Shown: positions 1-11,452, counted from the stretch's first letter. The stretch: DNA of 64,000 nt from Lithospermum erythrorhizon (GCA_019722365.1 JADFUC010000202.1:46685-110684), one strand, 5' to 3'. Notes: a model not told the origin generated them from the letters alone. Numbers and translations are program-made.

Positions 1-255
1 CATCCAACACACTTTATAATAGGTAAACCTGAGGTCAAATCAAGTGAAGTTCACTTCTGATAATTCAAATAGCCTACTAAAACTAAACTCTTTCTCGATC
101 CAAGCATCGACGATCGCCGGAGTGTTTCGCCGTGCAACCGGTCGTTATTTTCGCGAACTCTCATTTGGAGCAAGGTGTATCAAAGCTCGACTTAGAGGAT
201 TTGGTGGATCCGCCCATGACCGAAACCCGACTAGATCATCATCTCCCCGATTCCT
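1..255 (+). repeat. Remnant of Tat-type gypsy 5' LTR (3' part only)
   Basis: This stretch aligns, with many gaps, to 7,895-8,115 on the same strand. Shared landmarks include ctaaactaaa near the start, then a run beginning gaactctca, then gaaacccgac versus gaaccgaccg near the end. The two copies flank gag-pol of a Ty3/gypsy element, so I read them as the ends of its two LTRs. Its 5' part lies outside the window. The antisense repeat that follows interrupts the leader between LTR and gag. The boundary is approximate. Confidence 0.45.
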
Positions 256-1307
256 ACCTTGAGTAAGCCTCACAAAACCTCGGACCCTCAAGCTTCTTGT
301 ATGAAGATCAAATCCTAACTTAATGGGATATCTCGTTATAGAATAGAGATTGTTATTTTATCCCAATCTAAAATGCTCCTCAATGAGCTACAATTGGATT
401 ACAAATGTTTAGTATAATTTACAACTCCTTAATTGAGTAGATAATAAATTCAGTTTCAGATGAACTCCTTGTTGATAGATACATTGAAGCTTGTTCAAAT
501 CTCCTTTGAATATTAATGTTTAGTATTCGAGCGATGAATTTTCCTCTTGAGAAATTTTATCAAACACTTCACAGGTCTTCTTTAGCCTTTAATCTATTTG
601 AAAATTATGAATCAAACCTAACTAAAACTCTTTTCAATAATCTAATCAAGCATTAATCTATAAGACTCTTTTTAATGTTTCAAAATGAGAGATTTGTTCT
701 AGATTGATGTAAAAATGTTGTGCAAAGGCTTCGCACGAATGGGATTGGAAATGCCTAAAATATCTTTCAACCCTTAAGAAAATCTGTATCAAACAGGAAA
801 TTTATTATTTTGACAAATATCATTTTGGGATATAGTCATTTTAATAAATGTTTTGTCAAAAATTACTCTCATTTAAAGGTTTCAATCAAATCAAAGAAGA
901 AAAACAAAGTAAAGGTTCAAGCCATGACTTTTACCTAAGCTCCGGCTTTCTTCCACGATTGTATCTTTCGATCTTGATTCTTCATTGTCTCTTCTTCATT
1001 ACTTCTTGGTCATTTCATGACCGGTGAATGATCGATTCTTCGCTTCCTTCAACGCCATTCCTTTCTTTTAAACTTCTTCAAGTCCTCAATGACTAGTGGG
1101 TGGTTGAACTTACATCATCATCACCACACTTGACCTCTAAGCTCATTTAATTAAAAGATCTTTACCGCGACATTTCTTCATTATCTTCAATGCCTCGATC
1201 TTGTACTTACCTCGATATGACTATCGACTTTAAGTTCCAGTAGAAGCACCTTTCTAATATGTCTATGGAATAAAACACTTTGATCACACGTGACAGATAG
1301 TAAATCA
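240..1307 (-). mobile_element. LTR-like repeat family, copy A (antisense, inserted in gypsy leader)
   Basis: The reverse complement matches 46,346-47,680 over roughly 1 kb. Landmarks shared by both are a start tgatttactatct, ggtgatgatgatg, atcgatcattc, a run ending gatttgattgaa, ttggattaga-type A-rich blocks, and gttaggattt close to the end. A more diverged third copy lies at 57,101-58,290 (minus). It begins with TG, has no coding potential, and contains mid-element text like the LTRs of SIRE/Maximus-type copia elements, which is family recall and not a computed match. No clear target-site duplication was found, so it may be a solo LTR or an LTR plus leader. It splits the gypsy LTR/leader from gag. 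Confidence 0.6.
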
Positions 1308-1380
1308 ATGCTTAAGTCATCATTAAAACAACAAGGTATACGCATCAGAATTCAATAGACGCCTTCTCGCAAAAGAAAGG

Positions 1381-2220
1381 TTGCACAAGAAAGCGCGCTG
1401 GGACCAACACCGAATCGGCAAACCGCACCTTTTCCACCTCGATATTCGGATCGCCGCCCAAGATGAAACTCCTGCTGCTTACCAAATTCACAGGGAAGAC
1501 GGACCCGGAGAAGCACATCACGGAGTTTAAGTCTCGATGCTTCCACCGCCGTGAAAAGAATGGTGATACCGGCAGGCCTTTCCGCTCATTTGCCGACTCG
1601 GCTCTAAAATGGTTAAACCGGTTGCCAGAAGGATGTATTACATCTTTCGAGGAGCTCGGGAATGGTTCACTAGAACCCATGCTGTGAAGGGTCTGCAAAG
1701 ACAACGACGGACGAAGACTCCCTCACGATCATCAAATGTAGGAAAGACATAATCAATCGGTTCCTTTAAGGAGCAAATGACGTTGTTTAATTTGATACCT
1801 AGCCAATCGAAGATTGCCGCGGATTTTTACTTTTAAGGTCATGTCGTATAAGTTCAAGGAGTCGCTCAAGAAAGTGCTCTAGGATTCGAGAGTATGTCCG
1901 TGAATGGGCCTACAAGTACATACAGATAGGAGCAGAGAAATAGGTCGAGAAGCGGGCGCCGTGGAGGACACCTGGGCGCCATACTCGAGCCTATGGGCGG
2001 AGGCCCTAGAGCTGTGATCCCGGCACCCAATAGGCCTATTCTCGAGTCGACTGCCAGCGAAGGCCTTCTAAAGACTTCCAGGCGATCCCAGAGTTGGACG
2101 GAGGTAAAGGAGCCGAAGATCACTTTGACCCCGAAAACCTCACTGAACGTGTTCCCGGAGATGTGAGGACAAGCGGCTGCCACCACTACCACCAAGGCGT
2201 AATACCCTACAAAAATAAAG
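1381..2220 (+). pseudogene. gag: Ty3/gypsy gag remnant (Retrotrans_gag domain)
   Basis: This encodes the capsid-like Gag that packages retrotransposon RNA in the cytoplasm. In one frame at about 1,420-1,690 the reading includes LTKFTGKTDPEKHITEFKSR and, further on, ALKWLNRLPEGCITSFEEL. These correspond to the conserved KFDGTxDPxxHLxxF and W(F/L)xxLPxGSIxSFxxL signatures of the plant gypsy gag domain. Stops and frameshifts follow. Fragments at about 1,850-1,930 in mixed frames look like the end of the capsid domain, and 1,985-2,165 gives a proline-rich tail. Intact family members are several hundred residues and this copy cannot make one. The long antisense reading frames across this area and across 2,259-2,807 are shadows. 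Confidence 0.65.
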
Positions 2221-2249
2221 AGAGTATTATAAACATATTATGCCACAAC

Positions 2250-2960
2250 ATGCTTTGATCATGGCAAAGATAATCGACGACCGGCACCAAGACGAGATGG
2301 GAGAAACCCATCCCGAGGGACAACAACGATTATATCCACGCCAGACTGTTGAGATACGCTGAAGGTGATAGTCGGGATGCCCTGCACGCCTCCAACATTA
2401 TGTGAGGTCAACGCCATCTCCGGATCGAACTGCAGAGGGAGATTCCGCACTGCTAGACGGGCGCTTGCCAAGCTTTTTGACATTTCTTCTCGAAAGTTTC
2501 TGCATATCCCCTTCCTCGCAGCCGACCATGACCGGATGTAACGGCCCCACGAAGATTCATTGCTTATCACCCCGAGATAAGTGAACATCAAGTTAGGCGA
2601 TTGGGTGGCAAATTTGAGCTTGGTGTGACATCCTGCTTTTTGATGTATATCTGGCGCGGGATGAAAGCCATGCAGATCCGCCGGTGGCCACTCTAGCTGT
2701 AGCTTCACAGCGACGCAAAGATTCTCCTGTGGGCCGGGTTTCATGGTTACAATGGGGAAGCATCCGCAGCAGGCCACGAAGATGGTGGAGTTCACTATTG
2801 TGGACATGGTAGACGAAGCTTATAATGGGGTCATCGGCCGGCCCGCATTGTCACAATTTGAGGCAGGTGTCCTATTACACCTCCAAAAGATGAAGTTCAA
2901 AGCAATGGGATGAGAACACAGAAAGTTTCCAAGAAGCAAATTTAGGATGCCAAAGGTTTC
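2250..2960 (+). pseudogene. Ty3/gypsy aspartic protease region remnant
   Basis: The retropepsin would cleave the Gag-Pol polyprotein. Around 2,735-2,905 one frame reads MVEFTIVD, then YNGVIGRPALSQFEAGV, then KMKF. This matches the C-terminal protease signature of Tat-type elements, KMVxFxVVD...YNAIxGRPxL...LKxKFP. The catalytic triad region (normally D-T/S/G-S/A) could not be located upstream, where stops interrupt every frame, so the enzyme is dead. It lies between gag and reverse transcriptase, as expected for Ty3/gypsy. Confidence 0.6.
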
Positions 2961-3182
2961 TACTTGCTGGATAAAAGCACAAGCGGATGTGGGTATCACA
3001 TCCCGGCCAGAGGTTCCAGGCTCCTTGTGACGCCTCTAGCGGACGTGCTATCGAAAGCAATCATCCTGCCTTGATGCATCCAGCCAAGGCCCTGAATGCA
3101 CTACATGCGGGTGCATCATAAAGATTTGGTGCTCATTCCTTTAGTCCCTTTAAGAAAAATGGATATCTTTTGCATAGGAGCC

Positions 3183-4200
3183 AAAAAGATATGCCCGAGG
3201 CCATCCAAAGTGCCGGGCTCAAAGGCCGATGCTGACCCACGCTATAAGCCCATCACAGGTTAGTCGGACCTTCGAGATGAGAAGGTACCATCCTGAGGAG
3301 TGCTTAAATTGTTGTATGAATTCAACTGAATTCTGTTTTAACGGTCAGTCAAATGGAAACAATGGGACGATTCTGTCAAAGATCATGATTTACAGCCTCC
3401 GCCTAACATCGAAGGTCAAGTTGACTCAATTACTAGGTAGTGTATTTCCGATTACTCTTCTGCGGGTATCAAATTTATATTTTATGGGGCGAGAAAAGAA
3501 ATAAAGAACGCTTTTTTGTAAAGAGGCATTCATCGTTTGAAGATCATGGCCTTCACTAGCACGCCAAAATATATAAATTAAAGGAATGGTCAATGCAAGT
3601 TCTCCACTCAGACATGGAATATGGAGATCTATGTGATTGACATGCCCATTAAGAGTCGGGAGGCTTTGGTGCCAATCTCCGGGAGAGTTTCACAACTCAT
3701 GGAAGTATAAGTCAAGTGCCTCAACCCTGCCTTTGAGTAACCTCCGCAATTCCTTGGCTACAAGATCAACAACAGAATCGAGCCTAACCATGATAAAGGA
3801 TAGAGGCGAACGCAGTATGAGGCACATCGCCACTGGGCGGATACCACTGGAAATGTTCATCCTCCATAGCATAGAGAGTCACCCCTTCTTCTGCGCCATC
3901 AAGCATGGAGAGAGCTCTAGTAACCGGAGTCATGAGAAGTCCTTCGTGTGAACCAGCGCGTACTTATAGTCCTCTACTGCACGGCCTTGCCATGGTGACG
4001 CCCTTTAACCTATCCGCGCTTCTAAGTCATCGTCAAGAGCCTCTCATCCTGGTGGAGGAAAAGTCCGTAGACCGCAAAATTATGTCACCGGGCGAGGGGG
4101 GCAGTAGATCTGTGTATCCCCTAACTGGTAAAACCAGCGACATTCCCCTAATCGTTGTTGCCCGGAAGTCGAAACCCTATTTGAGAGGCTAAAGAGATCC
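3183..4200 (+). pseudogene. pol: Ty3/gypsy reverse transcriptase and RNase H remnant
   Basis: This domain would copy element RNA to DNA. The stretch 3,188-3,260 gives DMPEAIQ, then after a frame change DPRYKPI. These correspond to the DMPGI...V(D)PKxKPV opening of plant gypsy RT. At 3,612-3,647 MEIYVIDMPIKSRE corresponds to the MEVYIDDMLVKS active-site block, with the YxDD box altered to YVID. Near 3,750-3,800 FLGYKINNRIEPN matches the FLGFxVxxRGIExNP block. At 4,080-4,190 VYPLTGKT and IVVARKSKPYLR match the RNase H block VYYVSKxL...LVVAARKLRPYF. Stops and frame changes occur throughout. The match is by pattern recognition and the family is secure, though exact borders are not. Confidence 0.7.
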
Positions 4201-5110
4201 CATGGCGTAGCTATGCACTCAACCTTTATGGAAATATCGAGAACCTCAACCGGAAGGATAGTGAAGTTGGGTTATAGAGCTGAGGAATTAATCTCCAAGA
4301 GAAGACACGGACGCTGCATCGTCGTAGGCTCTGTAAGAATTGTATGGACATTTATACCCACGGGCTGCATTTAAAAAGCGCACCCAGTTAATCAACCCTG
4401 CCGCTGAGAAAGTGGTCTAGTTTGTTATATCGAGACCTGGGTGGCAGAACCTCGTGTACTGGGTGAACTTATCATGGTACCCGTAGGTCACAAAATTTAG
4501 TACGCTGAGATTCGCCTCACAAATTAATGAACAACGAAATGAGTAATGGCACTCACAATGATCTTTTATTAGCAAATGTTTTGGATGGTTACCATCCATA
4601 TACCTGACGGATTCTCGCTTCTCGTAAATATGTAAAGGCTTTTAGGATATTCCATGAGATTCAAATTAGTTCAATTTCCTGATCTTGTCATACGAAATTT
4701 CACGCTCCCATGGTGGGATCAAGAGGATGATGTACTATCTCTAACCGGCAACGCAGTACGGGATGCTCTGGATATCACCCCGGTAGAATGGGTGGTAGAG
4801 GAAGCCTTCCGGATGAAGGAGGGGATAGATAATGTCTCGGAGTGTGAGGGGGGACTTCCCGAACCATGGTATCGTCATAGATTTCCTAAGAACCGTAGTT
4901 CTTCCCAGATCCCCGTGTCTAACAAGATTTGCAGGTAGAAATAAATGGCACTCTGCTAGACGGGTCCTCTAATCGGAGGTCCTTTCAGTAATCACAAGTA
5001 TGTCACCGAGAAATGGGGCTAACGGTGGTCGAGGGAGATGCAGACGTAAGTACGCGCGGGAGCCACATCAACAAAATCCCCGACTGAAGATCCTACGACC
5101 GGGAATATTT
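4201..5110 (+). pseudogene. Gypsy connection region and second (Tat-type) RNase H remnant
   Basis: At 4,235-4,320 one frame reads SGRIVKLGYRAEE-like text (here STGRIVKLGYRAEEL), which matches the SGRxAKWAxELxEFDI block that follows RNase H in plant gypsy elements. Near 4,945-4,985 NGTLLDGSSNRR resembles the LxVDGSSNxxG opening of the extra RNase H domain that characterises the Tat lineage. The open frame at 4,654-4,938 (94 codons) lies between these blocks and looks like eroded linker. Two RNase H-like modules in a row are the main reason for calling Tat rather than another gypsy lineage. The second module is supported by a short motif only. Confidence 0.5.
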
Positions 5111-6045
5111 TGGGCTATCCGTGAGCCGCGCCGGCCTACACCCTATGCCCCGAGGCGCGACTCATGCTAAAGGCGCATCAATATCCCTCATCACCGCGCA
5201 AACGGTTAGAGATGCCATCGCGCCACCCTACCAACGCGTATACGGTACGAGATCTCCCGAGGACACTGAGGCAAAAGGTATAAAATCGCTGGGCAGAGAC
5301 TACACCAAATGGGTGGCTAAGCACCCCTGTGATCGTGAGCAGTGTATCAGCTTCGAGGGAAATCTTCACTGCTCGATACCCTAAGCCTGGCCACGATAAT
5401 AGATTCCGCCCATGGCTGAGAAGAATGAAGATCTATGTTTAAAGTAGGATATATAATAATCGACAACCTCCATGTCATATTCCTAAAGCACAGTAGGTGG
5501 AAAGGATTTAACGTGGTAATTTTCAAGGGTGTAAAGAAAAAGCTCTGGTGAGGTGAAAAGTTTGTTAGACCGTGAGTTCTGTAACAATACTTATGGTCTT
5601 TCCGAAACCCCGATCCTACTCATGCGGGAGACTTTCATTTTGGTGGTGTATGGACCCATGCCCTCGTGGGGGTCAGTGGAGATCTTACCGGGAGACGGCT
5701 CAAGTGTCCTATACATGACAGCCTAACGACCAGTGGGTCGCGGCTCAACTCGACCTGGCTGAGGAGAAAGTGGCTGCTGGCTCACAAAGAGATAACCCGT
5801 ATAAGTGGGCAAAAAATAGCCGCTCACTACAACAAAAGTGGTCCGGGGCCACACAATTCTGAAGGAGATACGGCCTAGCACGACAAGCATCCACCACGGG
5901 AAACCTAAATCTCTGAGAGTCTCACTTTTAGGCCTATACCTTGTCCAAGAGTGCGGGCCAACACGTATGAACTGAAACCTCGGGGCGGGCGCCAGCGCCA
6001 TGACGCTGAACGGATGCCACCGAAAATACTACGCGGTAAGCCCGC
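5111..6045 (+). pseudogene. Ty3/gypsy integrase remnant
   Basis: Integrase would join element cDNA to the chromosome. Several blocks are visible in changing frames. At 5,280-5,345 there is GRDYTKWVAKHPCDREQ, which resembles the HHCC zinc-finger block (weak). At 5,600-5,690 there is ETFILVVYGPMPS and VEILPG, matching the TPFxLVYGxEAxxPVEIGLP block. At 5,765-5,875 there is KIAAHYNKSGPGPHNSEGD, matching RxARYYNKRVxPRxFxxGD. At 5,965-6,035 there is TYELKPRGG and AERMPPKIL, matching the GTYxLxxxxGxxxPRxWNAxHLxxYY terminal block. The catalytic DDE residues cannot be assigned. This is the end of pol. Confidence 0.62.
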
Positions 6046-7680
6046 TCGTTATTCGCTTATTTATGAATAAAAAGACTCAACCTATTTGAAATCGTTCTGA
6101 GTAATCAAAAAGTCTTTACGCGGGCGTAGTGTCAATTATGTCCACCGCCTGTAGTAATCGAGAACGAACAAATCGGGTGTAAATTCATCTAAATGTTTTA
6201 TATCCACTGACCGATCGAGAACCAAATCCCTTTGCATTAGACAAGATATACCTAAAGCGAGATGTCCCATGTGACAATCACCCCATCATGAAGGTATTAT
6301 CCCCATGCATAAGAAAGTGTTTTATGATATCCGGGCAATGTATCAAATAGGGACATTTAAACTCTTATGCGTAGACCCTGTTGTGAAGCGGCCTAGATCC
6401 TCTCGAATTGCCTGAGGCAGCCACCACGGGAAGAGAGTAAATACCAAATGTGTATAATAAATAGAACTAGAAAACATCAACAAAGATGTACATGATGGGA
6501 AGGATCTAAAAGTGAAAATATATTAATAAGCTCTATGGGGCGGAGAGAGTACATGATTACAAAAAACCCTAGCCTGGGCGGGTCGGGAGGATCTCATCTA
6601 GCCGTAAGCTGGGACTCTAAGAGACCGATCCAACATATCCTCGAGGTCAGTCCCGGAGGTAGCCACACGCCGGAAGCCCTCCCTCTCTCGTCAGCAAGAA
6701 CAAATGCCCTGCTAGCAACAGTCCCTTCCAAGACGCGCCCTCTTTCAAGTCCTCGATCCAAGAGAGCAACATCCCATTGGCGGTCACGACGGAGATTTTA
6801 AGACCTTCCAGCCTCCTAATTATAACGCCTCCACTTTGAGAAGCAAATGGGCCAATTCTTCAATTAGGGTCTGTAGAGCTATACAAAGGGCAGCGACCAT
6901 ATGTTAAAGCCTCGACAGTAGAGGCAGCTGAAAAGAAGCCAACGGGGATGGTAACCATCGATATAGAAAAGCTAAAGTTGTTGGCATAAAATAGATGCCA
7001 GGTTAGAAATACATGTAGCCCCAGCCAAGCAGCCTCGTGAGCTCCGAGGCTGCATGGCCTAGTCGGGCTATCCTCTACATGATCCCCTCGGTCTAGAAGG
7101 GGCGAGAGAGCATCACGCCAAGTGGGCCTTTTTTCTTGGGGGTGGGTGGCTTCATGAACACTCCAATGCTTATACTTGAAGCTGAGTAGATGGGAGGCAA
7201 ACTTCACTACCCCAATGTAGATTTTACCTCTTATTGGGGATTTCATTACGTAGAATGTTTTACAAGTGCTAATGAAGAAGGAGTTTTGTAAGAAAGGACG
7301 TCAAAAAAGAAGAAAAATGACAAGTACGGTCAAAGGAGCCCCATGTACGATCTTTCCTAATTTATAGACAAAATGAAGTTTTTTCAAATTCAAAAGGAGC
7401 GATTTCCGTGAATGAAAATGTGAGGAATGGCACTTAAAAGTCACAACCAATGATGGGTGTTATGAAACAAGAAATGGCGCTCGAGGCAAACGCCCCTCAC
7501 ACATTTGATTTAAGACGCATACCGTTTGTTGTGGATAATTGGGAAAAACCCTTATATTCGTGGATCCACCCATAGAAAATGGGCTGCTCTTGGGAAATGA
7601 TAATTCCATAAATAAACGGGTCGGTTCAGACCGGTCCAACAAGATTGGCCCTCCAAAATGGATCTATCTAATCTAATAAT
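6046..7680 (+). other. 3' non-pol region of the gypsy element, no recognised gene
   Basis: Between the end of integrase and the 3' LTR remnant lies about 1.6 kb with locally higher GC than the flanks and no domain I recognise. It contains an 88-codon frame at 6,535-6,801 (plus), rich in Ser/Arg, and a 128-codon antisense frame at 6,860-7,246. Tat-lineage elements commonly carry a long region here, sometimes with antisense open frames. That is family knowledge, and expression is not shown. Confidence 0.35.
6860..7246 (-). other. Unassigned antisense open frame in gypsy 3' region
   Basis: This is a 128-codon frame starting MKSPIRGKIYIG, with no domain, signal peptide or membrane segment that I recognise. 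The middle contains RPTWRDALSPLL and the C-terminal half is hydrophobic in places (FLTWHLFYANNFSFSISMV). It survives in a region where every sense frame is broken. That is either chance in a GC-richer segment or an eroded copy of the accessory antisense frame found in some Tat elements. No ribosome-context or splice evidence helps. Confidence 0.2.
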
Positions 7681-8140
7681 GGTCATAGACTACACGAGCG
7701 ACTCTTTAACGCTGGAAGCCCAAGTAACGGGTTAGTTCATTCATCTCGGCAAAGAAGAAGAGAGCTACTGAGGACTAATTAATAATGTAATTATTCTAAT
7801 TCCCTACCGAGAGCCACAAACTCACAACTTACAGCGGATAAATCATGCTTGGCGTATGAACGGTCCAAATAGACTAATATGGAGTGTAAACTCAAAGCCA
7901 AGTCAAGAAAGCTCATTTCGACACCCAAACTCTTTCTAAACTAAACCTCATTCGATCCGCTACTCCACTGATCGTTTGAATAGCCTCCGCCTCCTGAACC
8001 TGGCCCTTATTTCAGAAGAACTCTCACTGGCGTGCATCGAAGTTCAACTCGAAGATTCAGCGATCCAAATCATCCCCCGAACCGACCGTATCATCGACAG
8101 ATATTGTCACGTCGTATAAGTCGCCCCGGTGACAAACGTA
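7681..8140 (+). repeat. Remnant of Tat-type gypsy 3' LTR
   Basis: The segment 7,895-8,115 aligns with 20-255 in the same orientation, sharing actctttct/ctaaac blocks, gaactctcac and cgaagattcagcgatcc versus agaggatttggtggatcc. Position after integrase fits a 3' LTR. The 5' boundary is not visible because the 5' LTR is cut by the window. A CACTAC sequence at 8,145 may mark where another element interrupted or abuts it. Confidence 0.45.
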
Positions 8141-8144
8141 TCGT

Positions 8145-8640
8145 CACTACTAAAGTTAAACGGGTCTTGCATAGTTCTTGTTTTAGTAAGTTAGATACAT
8201 GTCGCTATATGCTCCAATCGACATGGAAGAGATAGCACTTAAAAAGCGCTCTGTTTCTATATTGGCCAGGCGCTATAGAAGTTTCGATACTGTGATAAGT
8301 AAGCTTACATAAGGCTTTCACATGTAATCTCGATACTTTACATAGCGCTTAAGTATATAGCACTTAAAAGAATATAGAAATTGATACTTACATAAATAGA
8401 AATTGATACTTTGATAAAACTTTTAAGTTATATAACACTTCGAAAAGCACTCTGCAGAGTCGATACTGCAGATGGCGCTTTTATATAAATACTTTGCAAA
8501 GTCACTGTGAGAAGTTGATACTTGAATAACGTATACCAAACGCTATGGCGACGTAACACTTCCACAGCGCATAAAGCTGCTATAGTATTAGCATATAATG
8601 AAGTTATTAACATAACCACTTATATAACGCTTCTATTATA
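8145..8640. repeat. AGCGCT-motif array, probable CACTA subterminal region
   Basis: The segment starts with CACTACTAAAG and then carries many copies of a decayed motif of the form ATAGCGCTT / ATAACACTT / GATACTT about every 20-40 bases, in both orientations (AGCGCT is palindromic). CACTA transposons typically have a CACTA terminus followed by such subterminal arrays. A similar array lies at 11,520-11,960 and a shorter one at 23,395-23,445. No matching right terminus with a 3-bp duplication could be paired, so the assignment is tentative. Confidence 0.4.
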
Positions 8641-9654
8641 ATAATTCTATTTGTTTTATTGATTTTTATATATTTTTATACCTATAATAATCTATGAATT
8701 TTTATTTCCTCGAATTATAAAACTATTTTAACAAACAATATCACACTCTAATCTAAATACAAACATAGTTTAATAATAACCAAGCAACTTTATTCAGTCA
8801 ATTAACTCAAACACCAATACACGAAATTCCAAATAGCAAATCCAAATAACTAACATAATAAATTTAAACCTAAATGATTATCAATAATATTATGTAATTC
8901 ATGGATAACGCCATATCTAACAATAATGTGAATGATTCCTCCAGACAAAAGCTGGGTTCTATTCTTCATCTCTATGGCAATCGATAATTTTCTTTTTTCC
9001 ACTCAATTCAATGTACTGACGAATCTAAAAGTTAATACATTTGAAAGGAAATATTAGTTCACAAGCAATACATATAATCATTATTTAATCGACTATATCG
9101 ATAACGAACAAAACAATACAATATTAGAATCTAATACTGAAGAATAAATATTATTTATGAATAAATATTTATGTGAAAAACTAATGGGTAATTTTAATTT
9201 AACCGAATTTACAACCCCAATGAGGATTTATATTCAACATAAAGTAGATGGGGCGAACGTCATTAAACTAAGGCAAAATCACCTGGGCATATAAGAAGAA
9301 ATAATAAAAGATAGCTTGGCTCGGGGCACATCCTGATATGTGGATTTGCTTGTATTAGAACGTGGAAGTTAGCTAGCGACGGGCAAAAGATGGGCTCTCT
9401 ATTTGCATCATCCACGGGCTCTGAGGGAGGTCTTTAACAGAGCCTCGGACAGTGTAAAGAAGTTAACGCTGGGTAGACACCATACCAGGTCGGAGCAGCA
9501 GACAGCTAACGATGAAGTTTCGCTAACCTAAGCGAGGCTGATCGAGAGATTCAAGAGACGAGCCAGTAAATGAATAAAGCAATATTTCACAAGCTACGTG
9601 TATGTGTTGTCCGAAAGACAAAGATTTACCCAGAAGCTCATTAAGCGCATATAA
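8641..9654. other. AT-rich spacer, no gene seen
   Basis: AT-rich up to about 9,250, then a GC-richer piece (9,270-9,650) with no reading frame of note. Nothing was recognised on either strand. Confidence 0.5.
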
Positions 9655-10190
9655 GATGCTTCAAGGAACTAGGAAAAGTTAAGCAATAAATTTATTTGGT
9701 ACAAACATATTATTCCAAGGCATAGCTTCATTATGTGGTTACTAGTGCAAGGGAAATTGAAAATCAGGGATAAAGTTGCTAAGTGAAAACCTGGATGTGA
9801 GCTAAGTTGTTTCTTGTGTGGGGATAATGAATCATAAGACCATATTTTCTTCGCGTGTCAGTATGCAGGGAACATCTGGAGAAAAGTTCTCTGTATGTTG
9901 GATTTGTATAGGGGTAACAGGGAATGGAAGTGGGAATTGGAGTGGTTGATGAATGTGAGTACATGTTGTAAGTTGCAAAGAATATTGTTAAAGATCTCAA
10001 GTCCTGCAACAATTTATTGTATTTGGAGGAAGCGTAATAACAGGCTGCATGGGAAATCTGGGCGAAGTAAAGCTGACATTATTCATGAGGTTCAGGCTGT
10101 TGTTTGTGATCGTATGCGCGGTGTTAAAAGGATAAAACGTACGAGAAATAACTGGGAATTTGATGTTACATGAGGTTTGAATTGTACAAT
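9655..10190 (+). pseudogene. LINE ORF2 C-terminal fragment (zf-RVT domain)
   Basis: This is the 3' tail of a plant L1-type ORF2. Frames combined across two stops read FIWYKHIIPRHSFIMWLLV, then GCELSCFLCGDNES, DHIFFACQYAGNIW, and a clean 92-codon run at 9,895-10,173 with TIYCIWRKRNNRLHGK. These match the zinc-binding reverse transcriptase domain: (W)xxxxPRxxFxxWLxxxxKLxTxDxLxxW..CxxCxxxxEsxxHLFFxCxxAxxxW, followed by the W(R/K)xRNxxxHxxxxR motif. The Cys-rich CxxC...HxxxxC ligands are visible. RT and endonuclease are missing, so this is a 5'-truncated insertion, as is usual for LINEs. The 3' end is near 10,265, without an obvious poly(A). Confidence 0.78.
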
Positions 10191-10265
10191 ATTTGCTCAT
10201 TTGTTTGTATAGAGTAGATTGGGTGATGTAACAGACTCTTGTAAAAATTATTTTCAATTTTTAAA

Positions 10266-11336
10266 TGTGTTAGTTTGAAAAGAGGTTAAGTTATTAGTAT
10301 CTAATAACTTACTTTTTTTAGTTATTGGGGCTATAATGGTTGTATTATTTGGGGTTGGGGCTATACGGTTGTCTTATCTAGTATTAGTTACTGTACTTAG
10401 TTATTAGTTAAATTTGAGCATTTTAGTTATTAGGGAGTATTATTAGTTATTAGGTATGTTTAATATTAGAGTTTTAATTGGATATTATTATACTGTTTTA
10501 TGTTATTAGTATTTAATATTATTATGGCTTAAGGGTATGGACTAATAACTGCACTGGGCTGGTTAACCACTAAAACCGGACGATAATTCGCTTCAGTGTT
10601 AATCGAGCGGAGCTCTAGTAATCTTTTATTATTATCGATAAAAATAAAATATTATATATTGTATAATATTATATATATAAATAATTACTTCTTAAATTCC
10701 AGCACAAATATTTGATTTAGATAGGCCAACAATGTCCAATATAATTACTATTGTACATTAGGTCCACATCAAACCATTTAATTACCTAAGTCAAAACCTA
10801 ATGACCTAATCGTAGGCATATTCAAGACGCCTAGCCTTTATTTCATTTCATCGCTTTTATCACAAACATTGTCACGCTCCACCCTCTTCCGAAGTCTTCT
10901 AACTCGATTCACAACTAAGATAGTTTAAAGGATGCAGAATCTTGATTGCCGTTATCGGGCCAAAAATCCGCATGATAACCCGTCAAGATTAACCGAGCTG
11001 AACTCGAGTAGTTCTTTTTATTTATTACCGAAGTACCTGCACTTCCTACGTCCTCGATGAAAATCTAAGACTCACTGCATTCGGCTTGTTAACAAAGACC
11101 ACTTAGGTGTATTTGTTAAATCTTTAAAAACTTAAACTTAACTGCATTTCGCTTCTTTGGTTAAGCTTGTCCATTAATTAATTTATTTTCGTAAGTATGA
11201 AATAAAATAATAATTCGTGATCTTATCAAAAATACTTACGAGATTTTTAAGTTAAAATTTTAACTTAATTTTTTTTTTTTCTATTCAAATGAGAAGTTAT
11301 TCAAATTTTATTAATTTCTCATTCCATAACTTTTTT
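10266..11336. repeat. Repeat-rich spacer with LTR-like direct duplication
   Basis: 10,280-10,490 carries at least seven copies of GTTATTAG-like words, a low-complexity array. Two stretches about 410 bases apart, near 10,560-10,650 and 10,965-11,045, share aaaaccgg/aaaatccg, gttaatcgagcgga versus ttaaccgagctgaa, ctagtaat versus gagtagtt, and tttattatta-type text. This looks like two fragments of one LTR-type repeat in the same orientation. No coding frame is present. Confidence 0.35.
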
Positions 11337-11357
11337 ATTATTATTATATTATTATTA

Positions 11358-11411
<54 letters not shown>

Positions 11412-11452
11412 TACTACTGTATTATTATTATTATTATTGTTATTATTATTAT
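11337..11452. repeat. TTA trinucleotide microsatellite
   Basis: About 115 bases of near-perfect (TTA)n with a few interruptions (tactattactactg). The Tyr-rich reading frame across it is an artefact of the repeat. Confidence 0.95.

Noticed and set aside
2259..2807. 182-codon antisense open frame, the longest in the window
   Set aside because: It lies opposite the gypsy gag-protease region, has no recognised domain, and the sense strand carries the family-ordered motifs. Treated as a shadow in GC-richer DNA.
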